Of a DNA stretch of 11,610 bases, positions 1 to 7,104 are shown piece by piece. Below the pieces are notes generated by a model. The model made no database searches. It saw nothing but the letters and a program-made list of their open reading frames with translations, and was not told where the DNA came from. Source of the DNA: Phoronis ovalis (Eukaryota > Phoronida > Phoronidae); contig JAOXYB010051812.1 in the NCBI GenBank assembly GCA_028565635.1, positions 1 to 11,610 on the forward strand. The letters run 5' to 3'. Positions within the stretch are counted from its first letter, which is position 1; each line of letters begins with the position of its first letter. The translations under genes were made by a program, and so were the position numbers.

Positions 1-165
1 TATTTCTTTTAAGCAGTGGGTAGCAATCCAAATTTTTGAATTTATTTATGGTTGCAATCCAAAAATAAGTGGTAAAAGGTATACAATCCAAATCCAAATT
101 TTTTTGGTCCGCCTCACACCCCTACCAAAAAGTACCTTGAGTACCCCCCCCGGGGGTTTGTCAGT
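1..165 (-). repeat. dispersed repeat copy, left edge (C/G-tract end)
   Basis: This stretch carries several 'caatccaaa' boxes, then a segment ending in a C8-G5 tract at about 144-157. Its reverse complement matches the right edge of the window (about 11535-11610) in order: G-tract, 'ggtactcaagg', T-run, 'ggggtgtg' or 'ggggatgtg', a 'cgg/gcgg' block, then 'aatccaaa'. The two are therefore copies of one repeat family in opposite orientation. The strand is given so that both copies read G-tract first. The left boundary is probably outside the window. I recall similar G-tract plus 'gtactc' repeats in marine invertebrate genomes but cannot name the class. Confidence 0.7.
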
Positions 166-1293
166 AATCCCCAATGTTTGATTTCAATGATTGTGGTAAT
201 GACTGGTATATTTGGCCATTGTGTTGTGTGAGGTGGGTCACCAAAAGGACTTTAAAATCCAATATCTTTAATTTTTTGTAATAAATTAGCTTATTTTTCT
301 CAAAGGAATTGAAAGTTGTATTTTTTCACTGGATAGAGAGTCTTGCACAGTGTTTTTTCTTGCATGAATTTCATCTGTCCACAAATGCCTAAACAGCATA
401 TTGTTAACCACAGTTACTACATACTAACTATAAATGAAGCCCGAATTTTAGCAAACAATGAACTATACTGAGCATTTTTATTGCTTCTATAAAGTTAAAC
501 AGTACTTTTAATTAATATTGTGCAGCCAGTTAGTGATACAGCTTGCTATGGGCAGACATGCTAAGTAAACATTCCTGTTATATCAGGAGGTCTACTGTGT
601 GGCAAGCTTTGTGGCACAATATTTGATAATTTTTTCTTGCTGGCCTTCAGCCCTAGCAGGTTAATGCTGCTCAGTTGTACGTGCCCATATCTTGAAAATT
701 CTGAAAGGTACACATACTGTCGCAAGTCAAACATATATATTTGCGCTGATTGTGCATCTGATGAGCATATGTCCTTTCAGTTGTACGTGCCCATATCTTG
801 AAAATTCTGAAAGGTACACATACTGTCGCAAGTCAAACATATATATTTGCGATGATTGTGCATCTGATGAGCATATGTCCTTTGACTTTGACCTATTTTA
901 ATTTTTTTTTGGTTGGACAAGTATAGTGTAAGCATCTACATGGAATGACCTTTATTTACAATCTAACATTCATATATCCAGATGATCCTGTAATGCAGAA
1001 TAAGTTAGATTTGTTTCTGGTTTCAAAATGTGTCTCACATGCTTCTTGTTGCATAAAGCTAGTGTTGATTGACTCTTTTGCAGTTGGGTAGGAACTATAT
1101 AACAAAAACTAGATCAATATTGTAAAAAGAATAGGCTAACATTATGTACCAGTCTGCTCAGTCAACAGCTCAATTTGCCTATAAGTGGGGTTTTTGGCTT
1201 CTATGTCAAATTTAGTTTATGAAAAATATTTAAATATTGTCTGATAAATTATAAAAAAATCTTAATTTATCCAGTTCATTTTGTCTGTTTCAG
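166..1293 (+). other. DUS1L intron (3' part) upstream of first visible exon
   Basis: This is AT-rich DNA ending in a pyrimidine-rich tract and a CAG acceptor at 1291-1293. I searched the forward frames for the upstream DUS1L exons that encode the N-terminal part of the FMN barrel and found none, so they lie left of the window. The tandem duplication at 671-883 is the only internal structure I can support. The intron is phase 0, because exon 1294 begins on a codon boundary. Confidence 0.6.
671..883. repeat. 106-bp tandem duplication
   Basis: Two adjacent copies with a period of 106 bp start at 671 and 777, both at 'tcagttgtacgtgccc'. I see one mismatch (C at 746, A at 852), so the duplication is recent. 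The 69-residue open frame across it is a by-product: 106 is not a multiple of 3, so the second copy is read in another frame. A diverged relative lies at about 2866-2945 in the next intron, so the unit itself derives from a dispersed repeat. Confidence 0.9.
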
Positions 1294-1453
1294 TTTTGTG
1301 CCAACACACCAGAAGTACTATTAGAAGCTGCCTTGTTAGCCCAGGATTACTGTGATGCTATTGACCTTAATTTAGGATGTCCACAGGCTATTGCCAGAAG
1401 AGGACATTATGGAGCATTTTTGCAAGATGAGTGGGAACTACTAGAAAAAATGG
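1294..1453 (+). CDS. DUS1L: DUS1L exon: catalytic-Cys segment
   Basis: This exon has 53 codons plus one base. It starts [13 protein letters not shown] and ends LLEKM. The preceding intron ends in CAG at 1291-1293, and the donor is GTAAAC from 1454. It contains [20 protein letters not shown]; the Cys codon at 1378-1380 is the proton-donor cysteine conserved in Dus enzymes. The exon contains no CpG at all. Confidence 0.93.
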
Positions 1454-4400
1454 GTAAACATATTGAAATATAATGTAACTGAGTAGACACTGGAATAAAT
1501 TTCCCCATAGTCTTTGATGTATTTTTCACCATATTCGCAAGCCCATAATTCTGTAATGGTGCAAACAGTGGCTTTCTGGCAGTTAGGGACTCAAAATACA
1601 ACTTAATCCGAACAATATATTCAATTATTGACATGAAAACCCCTTCAAAAAAATTTTTTTTTCCAATTTCCTATCACAGGTGCCATCTACTCCAGTATTA
1701 AGTAAATATCTCTTCCACCAGTCAAAGTAAAATATATAAAGTTCAATTTAAAATTTTGGCAATTTGCAATCCAAAAAGTGCCTAATTTCTCAAAACACAG
1801 CCATTTTTGATAACAAACTTGCTCACAGAGAGAATTTTTTTAATTATAAACAGTTTGTCCACCTTAACCACTCCACAACCAAACTCAATTTAGGCAGTTA
1901 TTTAGCAACTTTTGCTATAACTGATGTGTAAATATTCCAAAATCATCGTTTACAATTGAAGTCTACTATCTGATAAGTTTTATTGATAAAACATTAAAAC
2001 ACTATCACAGAAAACTGCCAGAGAACCTGGCAACAGCTTTCGTCACTATAATTATGGTGTTTTCTTGACTGAAAAAGTAGATGACACCAATTATTGTCAA
2101 CTGTCAGTATTTAGACACTTTAACATTTGTACTCCTTAATGATTTGATTTTATTCAAGGTAAAATTGTAAAATTTATAGAGATGGCTGATGTATGCTCTG
2201 AACTTGTAAGAAATCAAACATTAAAGCTAACAACCAAATGTTTTAAATCATCACGACATCTATATCATTACTAGAGATTTTGTATGCTACATTTGAACTT
2301 TTTCTAGAACTGTTACATATTCTAGAAGCTAAATACATCCTTTTTATGCCCATCACTATTGTGGCGACCATGTTTATTCCCATGGTACTCTGGTAACAGC
2401 TTTATTTTTATTAGATCAGTTTCATACTTGGTACAGCATAAGTATCAAAATACAGATTCACTATGATTTTGACCTGCTTCACTTCCAACATGGCTGACTT
2501 GCTTTGGCGCAAAGAAGAAGGCCATAGGTGGGCAGTTCAGTTGTTACAGGCTAGTCATTTTAGAATGACCTTGCAAAGTGAGACAAGCGGTGACCTCAAG
2601 ACTGTTTTTACTCTTATATATAAAATTCTTATATATAGAAAGATCATTTTAATTCACCAATTGGCCTGGATCACTTCCAATATGACCTACTGGCGGGCAT
2701 GTTTGTTACCTATAGCCAAAAGGAAGAATCGTTGCCTGGATGATTTAAAGCTGGATTTATGAAGGCCATTAGTGGGCAGGTGTTATTGCTAGGTTGTATT
2801 TTAGAATGACCTTGAAAGGTGGGTCAATTTGATCTGAAAATTTTCCAGCAATTGTCAAGCTGTTTTTGCCCAGATCTTGAAAACTCTAATACACAGATAT
2901 CTTAAAAAAACTACATCAACTGTGATTGGCATCTGCATACAAATAGTAGACCTCTTGTCTCATGTTACTATCATTGCCTTGATTCTACATCTTGCTTTGT
3001 ACTATGTTTTTTTTTAGTATCAACTTGTCATAAACATCTGAAGGTACCAATTACATGCAAATGCCGTGTATTTGAAAGCATCAAGAAAACTGTTGAGTAT
3101 GCTAAGATGCTTGAAAAGGCTGGATGTCAACTGATAACTGTGCATGGTAGAACTAAGGAACAGAAAGGACCAATGACAGGCCTTGCTAGCTGGGAACATA
3201 TCAAAGCCGTCAGGTGAATAGCATGAACAAACGCAGCCATTGTTTACAATTATAGCATTCCTATCACCCCAGCATTGTATGTTGAGCTCTTGACCAATAC
3301 TGTGATATTAATGCCATTTGATATTATCTATCAAGACTAAGTATCTTGGAATGGTGTATCAGATTGTATTGTCTATGTCAGCTAGTTTACCAATTAACTA
3401 TGTTTACGTTTTTCACACTCTCATTGCACTCTGTCAGTTTTCAAGTGTTATGTCATTTTGCTTGTGAATGTTATTGAAATGTTATTTAAAACTACAGAAC
3501 CACAAAGTAAAAAACATTTTAAAATGTTCTACTCTGATTTAGCTTTCAGTAAAATAATCTGTATCATTATTTTATTAAAACTTCAGTAAGCTGATCTTGA
3601 CTAGAATACAAGCATTCTGTGTTAAAGATGTATTTTTTGTAGAGAAAATGTTAACATACCTGTTTTTGCTAATGGAAACATTCAGTACTTGAGTGATGTC
3701 AAAAGATGTCTTGAAGAAACAGGAGTTCTTGGCATAATGACAGCTGAAGGCAACTTACATAACCCAGCATTATTTGAAGGGTTATCTCCACCTGTATGGG
3801 ATTTAGCAGAAGAATATATTTCGATTTACCGGCTGTATCCATGTTCACTGTCGTATGTAAGGGCTCACCTATTCAAGTTATTTCACCATGTGTAAGTTTC
3901 AAAACTTATGTTATTATAAAATGATGTTGAGATTAGATCATTAAAAACTTTATTTAAAGCACTTTTATTCCATGATGCATGATTAAATTTCAAATAGCCA
4001 TAAACCCAGCGAAATATCAAGTAAAATGTTGCCCAAACTTTGAGTTCTTCATGCAGAGTCCTCAACAGAGGAAGAAAACGAAACACTTATAAAATTATTT
4101 AAAGGATTGTTAACAAGTCCTGTAACAAAATCAGGATATAAATAAATTGGGCAATGACTACTTGTGAAATATGGTAAAAACTTAACTTTGTTTGACTGTG
4201 TGAAAAGTGATTTTCACTTGTATTTTTCCTGTTATTGTTTGTATCTCGTATATTCTATTTATTCTCATCACAAACTCAACTGTGAAGTATTTAAAAAAAG
4301 AATCACCATGTTTTTTGTATATTTGAGTTTCCACTTTTAAGTTATATTAAAATGTAGCAGTGCGACTCAAATATGTTAAAAGATTTTAAAAAAGCATTGA

Positions 4401-5537
4401 ATAATTTTTTTCGTATATTAATTATGATATTAGTTGCACACTAAGTTATCATTCATGTCTTTTAGCTTGTTGCGACACACTGAATTGAGAGAGGATCTAG
4501 GTACTGCAAAATCAATTGATGCAGTGGATGCCATGATTAAGACATTAAAAGACAAATGCCAGTATGATGTGTTGAAAGCAGAAAAGGATTCTACAGATCT
4601 TGTGACAGAGCTTGGGTTTTATTATTGGTTATGTCAGCCTTATATTAGACCAAGGTTTTTTTTTTAATATTTTTGTACTGCCATTCAGTTTGAACAGCTT
4701 CAGCAGAAAAAGACTCACTGTTCTCTAATCTGACAAGATTTCAGAATTTCAAAATTTGTCAATTTTAAACGTTGTGGTCAGTTTTAGGGTTAATGCCATG
4801 AGGGAAAATGACGACAATTTAGTACCTTTAGAACCCTTGCAACACTATTATAGCTGAGAATGTGTTGGAACTTATCAATGTTCTTGCTATGTGTTAGATT
4901 TAAATATCCCACAATAATGTTTGTGTAATTGACAAGGATGATTATGAATTGTGTTTCTATATTCCACAACTAGGTGCCAATTTACATACACTTTGTTTTC
5001 GCAAAACTCCGCTAGTTTTTCAACACCGTAACAGTAGTTGAAGTCTGTTCAAATGAGAAAAGATACAAACTTCCTTTTTCATAAATATATGATATACTGG
5101 TTTTGTTCTTTAAGCCATTTTAATATTTTTTCAGTCCCAAGGAAGCTGAAAAGAAGCAAAAGGAATGTGCAGAAGAAAGTAGGAAACGACAGAAAGAAAT
5201 GATGGAAGAAATTGAATTGAATGGTTCTAATACCACATCAAAAAAGAAGCTGAAAAGAATGAAAAGATACCCACATAGAAATTTTGAAACTAGAGGAAAG
5301 CAGTACGATCCATGTGGAAATATAGATTGTAAAAATCCAAGAGGTTTAAAATGTGATTTTAAATTATGTAAAATTTGTTGTAAACGGAAAGCCTGGGATG
5401 AAAATTTGGACTGTATCGGACATGGTGTTTTAATTAGGACAAAAGGTGTTAAGGAAAAAAAAGTTTGTGATGAAGCAAATGTAGAACATATGGAAATGAA
5501 AAAACTAGAAAGTATGGTGTTAGACAGTCATGGTTAA
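1294..5537 (+). CDS. DUS1L: tRNA-dihydrouridine synthase 1-like (DUS1L), 3' five exons
   Basis: Dus1-family enzymes use FMN and NADPH to reduce uridine to dihydrouridine in the tRNA D-loop, at U16/U17 for this subfamily. Exons 1294-1453, 3018-3213, 3643-3891, 4466-4654 and 5135-5537 join in phases 1, 2, 2, 2 to give 398 residues and a TAA at 5535. Visible motifs, numbered from the first visible residue, are NLGCPQ with the catalytic Cys29, TCKCRVF (Lys68, Arg70), [11 protein letters not shown] (His96), FANGNIQ (127-133), [10 protein letters not shown] (154-163) and [10 protein letters not shown] in the helical domain. A Lys/Arg-rich stretch (266-313) and a Cys/His cluster (325-361) form the C-terminal tail typical of DUS1L. 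About 95 N-terminal residues of the family are missing because the window cuts the gene. Identification is by recall of vertebrate DUS1L, with near-identical core motifs. Confidence 0.95.
2469..2585. repeat. diverged repeat unit, copy A
   Basis: This unit shares blocks in the same order with 2661-2826: 'cctg.ttcacttcca', 'atg.c..act', 'aggccat.agtgggcag' and 'tttagaatgaccttg.aa'. The copies are clearly related but have many substitutions, and copy B has an extra block of about 45 bp. Confidence 0.6.
2661..2945. repeat. diverged repeat unit, copy B, with tail related to the 106-bp unit
   Basis: The first part (2661-2826) matches copy A at 2469-2585. The second part (about 2866-2945) is a diverged copy of the unit tandemly duplicated at 671-883: it shares 'gccca.atcttgaaaa.tct' and 'tgattg.catctg', in the same order and spacing. 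Copies A and B and the 106-bp unit therefore probably belong to one longer element. I cannot tell the element class, and I see no transposase or reverse transcriptase. Confidence 0.5.
3018..3213 (+). CDS. DUS1L: DUS1L exon: Lys/Arg and His active-site segment
   Basis: The acceptor is a long T-run plus TAG at 3015-3017, and the donor is GTGAAT from 3214. The first two bases complete a Val codon from the previous exon (phase 1). The exon encodes TCKCRVF and [18 protein letters not shown], the strands carrying the conserved Lys, Arg and His that contact FMN and the target uridine in Dus structures. It ends in phase 2 within the Arg of AVR. Confidence 0.93.
3214..3642 (+). other. DUS1L intron, no internal feature seen
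   Basis: This 429-bp AT-rich intron has donor GTGAAT and a T-rich acceptor ending TAG at 3640-3642. The next AG, two bases later at 3643-3644, is an alternative acceptor but would break the frame. I see no repeat or gene in it. Confidence 0.8.
3643..3891 (+). CDS. DUS1L: DUS1L exon: FMN phosphate site and start of helical domain
   Basis: The exon begins inside an Arg codon and reads [14 protein letters not shown], a typical end-of-barrel strand. It continues through [17 protein letters not shown], the FMN-phosphate and NP-motif region, and [13 protein letters not shown] into [13 protein letters not shown] of the C-terminal helical domain. The donor GTAAGT at 3892 is strong. Phase 2 leads into the next exon. 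Confidence 0.93.
3892..4465 (+). other. DUS1L intron, no internal feature seen
   Basis: This 574-bp AT-rich intron has a strong donor (GTAAGT) and the acceptor 'tgtcttttag'. The short open frame on the reverse strand (3883-4086) has no recognisable content. I see no repeat. Confidence 0.8.
4466..4654 (+). CDS. DUS1L: DUS1L exon: helical-domain segment
   Basis: This exon encodes [18 protein letters not shown] through [12 protein letters not shown]. The last block is a conserved landmark between the helical domain and the variable basic tail of DUS1L. It enters and leaves in phase 2. Its donor is poor (see the intron that follows): GT is followed by eight or nine further T's and lacks the usual purine +3, A +4 and G +5. 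Confidence 0.9.
4655..5134 (+). other. DUS1L intron with weak U-rich donor
   Basis: This is a 480-bp intron. The acceptor is 'tattttttcag' at 5124-5134. The donor is AG|G followed by ten T's. If the intron were retained, translation would add Arg-Phe-Phe-Phe and stop at 4665-4667. I see no repeat or gene inside. Confidence 0.8.
5135..5537 (+). CDS. DUS1L: DUS1L terminal exon: basic linker and Cys/His-rich tail
   Basis: The exon starts by completing a Ser codon, then encodes a charged stretch rich in Lys, Glu and Arg (residues 266-313). A cluster C-x4-C-x7-C-x4-C-x2-CC-x10-C-x2-H follows (residues 325-361), then a short acidic/basic tail ending at TAA 5535-5537. The Cys/His spacing suggests a small metal-binding fold that could help bind tRNA; this is inference from spacing and from the same cluster in vertebrate DUS1L. 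The spliced frame from P266 is continuous with the upstream exons. Confidence 0.93.
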
Positions 5538-5561
5538 CAAATTTTATGGTTAACAAATTTT
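5530..5561. repeat. perfect 16-bp tandem duplication over the stop codon
   Basis: The unit 'atggttaacaaatttt' occurs twice in direct succession (5530-5545 and 5546-5561). The TAA stop of DUS1L lies in the first copy, and the second copy holds a duplicate 'taa' just inside the 3' UTR. Confidence 0.9.
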
Positions 5562-5601
5562 TCATTGCCTTATTGTATGCCTTTTGCCCCTTTTGAGAAT
5601 G

Positions 5602-5632
5602 AATACAGTTTACTTCTTTATTATTGTATAAA
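5602..5632 (+). terminator. possible DUS1L polyadenylation signals
   Basis: There is no AATAAA in the first 150 bases after the stop. Two known variant hexamers occur: AATACA at 5602-5607 and TATAAA at 5627-5632. Either would give a 3' UTR of about 100 bases. This is weak evidence, since such hexamers are common in AT-rich DNA. Confidence 0.25.
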
Positions 5633-5806
5633 CCAATTTTAAGATTACTAAGTAACTGAAAGTGCTGCAGAAAGAAGCAGCAAGAACATAGGTGAGCATG
5701 AATCATTTGTAGAACTTGTATAGAGACTCGTTACAAATACAAATCCAAACGTTCTCATTCTATTTGTTCTGCAAATTATGCTCAACTGGTTCTGCAAATG
5801 TTATAT

Positions 5807-5975
5807 AGTCGAGATGCCCAAGAGTTTGGATCATCTTTAGCGCGAGGCCGCCATATAGTATTAATTTCTACCATTAGCTGGCGCTGTCAGCTCTCTTTTG
5901 TACGACCTCTGTAAATTCGACCGCAAACAGTAATTTCTTTTTTGCTGATGAGAGAAATGCCAATTATCAGCGACT
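5807..5975. promoter_or_regulatory. CpG-rich patch with YY1-like site
   Basis: About nine CpGs fall within roughly 170 bases, whereas the surrounding DNA has very few. GCCGCCAT at 5847-5854 matches the core of a YY1 site in reverse orientation. The patch might be a promoter or boundary element. Nothing in the sequence shows which gene it would serve. Confidence 0.3.
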
Positions 5976-6586
5976 TAGGTGGACAAACTATTAGATAATC
6001 AAGTAAAATCGGAATGAAGGAAATTACAATTTTAGAAATTGCATTGTGTAAATATGTAATATATACACAAAAAGTGACGAATAACTCGCTCGTTTTAAGT
6101 GATTTTATCATTGCGGCAACTTGAATTATATCGTGCAAAATGTCTCTGTAAGGAGTTGGGATGTTAGAAATATTTAGGTGATAGAGTTTAGAAATAGCTA
6201 GAGTGGGTGGTTCCATACAAAATAAATATCAAAACAAATACTTTCACATTTAAAAAAAAATTAAGTAATTTCACAATATTTTTAAATAAAAGAATACAAT
6301 ATTTTAGCACTTAAAGGTTAATTATTTTCATTTTATCCAGTTGCGCTTTATATTTTGTTGTTTGGTAGAAATTACAGTACCCTGTTTGTTCATTCATGAT
6401 TCAAAAGTGTGCATTTCCCGCTATTAAAACATAATAATAAAGCTTAATATTATTGTATTTAAATATCCTTGCTGAATTCTTTTGTTAGGTATATGGCAAT
6501 CATGTTGTTTGAATAGAAATTTTAACAAGGTGAACTATTATAACTCCGCCTATTTATACTGACATTGATAACCCCCCATTGATATA

Positions 6587-6676
6587 GTTGCTAAGTATGG
6601 TATCCACGGACAACAAACTTGTTTAAACTAGGCCTTAGAGCAGGTTACGCACTGTATGCATTTGGTTGCTTATATA
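6587..6676 (+). promoter_or_regulatory. candidate promoter of the EF-hand gene
   Basis: TATATAG at about 6671 lies 82 bp before the ATG and could be a TATA box. GTTGCT, which fits an RFX X-box half-site (GTTGCY), occurs at 6587-6592 and 6665-6670. The stretch 'gtatccacggacaac' from 6600 looks like a degenerate X-box (two half-sites, 3-bp spacer) with one mismatch in each half. RFX sites are typical of ciliary genes. None of these matches is strong on its own. Confidence 0.25.
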
Positions 6677-6752
6677 GACACAGGAAATTAAGATAGATCT
6701 ACGAGGAATAATTTTGTAGAATTAAAACGGATTGATAGAAATAAAGGCAGAA

Positions 6753-7104
6753 ATGTCTCAAATTGGTGTGTCGTCTCGTCCGGGGACACAAATGAGCGGC
6801 AGGCAATCGTATGTTCCTATTTTACCAGAAATCCAGCACCCTTTATCACGACTGGGGAACCCTGATGGAATCAATGTTGATGTTCGTATGGTAACACGAA
6901 GAGGTAGCCTAGAAGGCACGGGGAGACCAATGGCTGCGGAACAAAGTTACGATTCTCCTCGTAAGATCTATAGTTCAAGAGGACGCGTGGAATCCAGGCT
7001 TAGAACATCACAAAACATTGCACAAGCTCCGGTATATGAGAGCATTCCAGAAAATGTTGAGGTGACAATCGGAGATCCTTCCAAAATAAAAATGCCGATT
7101 TTTG
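6753..7104 (+). CDS. EF-hand gene exon 1 (disordered N-terminus)
   Basis: This exon encodes 117 residues plus one base, starting MSQIGVSSRPG. It includes ILPEIQHPLSRLGNPDG, VRMVTRRGSLEGTG and IPENVEVTIGDPSKIKMP. It has no domain and is rich in Ser, Arg, Pro and Gly. The ATG has G at -3. The donor GTAAGT at 7105 is strong. It has 17 CpGs in 352 bases, very dense for this window. Confidence 0.75.

Larger units (their letters stand above)
1454..3017 (+). other. DUS1L intron with old repeat cluster
   Basis: This 1.56-kb intron runs from GTAAAC to a long T-run plus TAG. The stretch from 1454 to about 2340 is AT-rich and I see no gene in it. The part from about 2345 to 2945 is built from diverged dispersed-repeat units, annotated separately. 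The 75-residue reverse frame (1407-1634) and the 99-residue forward frame (2463-2762) are chance or repeat-derived. Confidence 0.85.
5538..6752. other. intergenic region plus 5' UTR of the EF-hand gene
   Basis: This region of about 1.2 kb separates the two same-strand genes. It holds the DUS1L 3' UTR, a CpG-rich patch at about 5807-5975, AT-rich DNA to about 6530, and then the presumed promoter of the EF-hand gene. A 109-residue reverse frame (5887-6216) has no recognisable domain, and I do not call it a gene. Confidence 0.7.

Noticed and set aside
692-901. 69-residue forward open frame
   Set aside because: It spans the 106-bp tandem duplication, is read in two frames of the same unit, and has no recognisable protein content.
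1407-1634. 75-residue reverse open frame
   Set aside because: It overlaps a DUS1L exon on the other strand and continues into intron; no domain.
2463-2762. 99-residue forward open frame
   Set aside because: It lies entirely in diverged repeat copies of an intron. The peptide is not conserved between the two copies.
5135-5537. Cys cluster as a stand-alone zinc-finger gene
   Set aside because: The exon joins in phase with the DUS1L exons upstream, and the same tail is part of DUS1L in vertebrates.
5887-6216. 109-residue reverse open frame between the genes
   Set aside because: It is Ile/Leu/Ser-rich, as expected from AT-rich DNA read by chance, with no motif. Kept out as a gene, though its 3' end falls in the CpG-rich patch.
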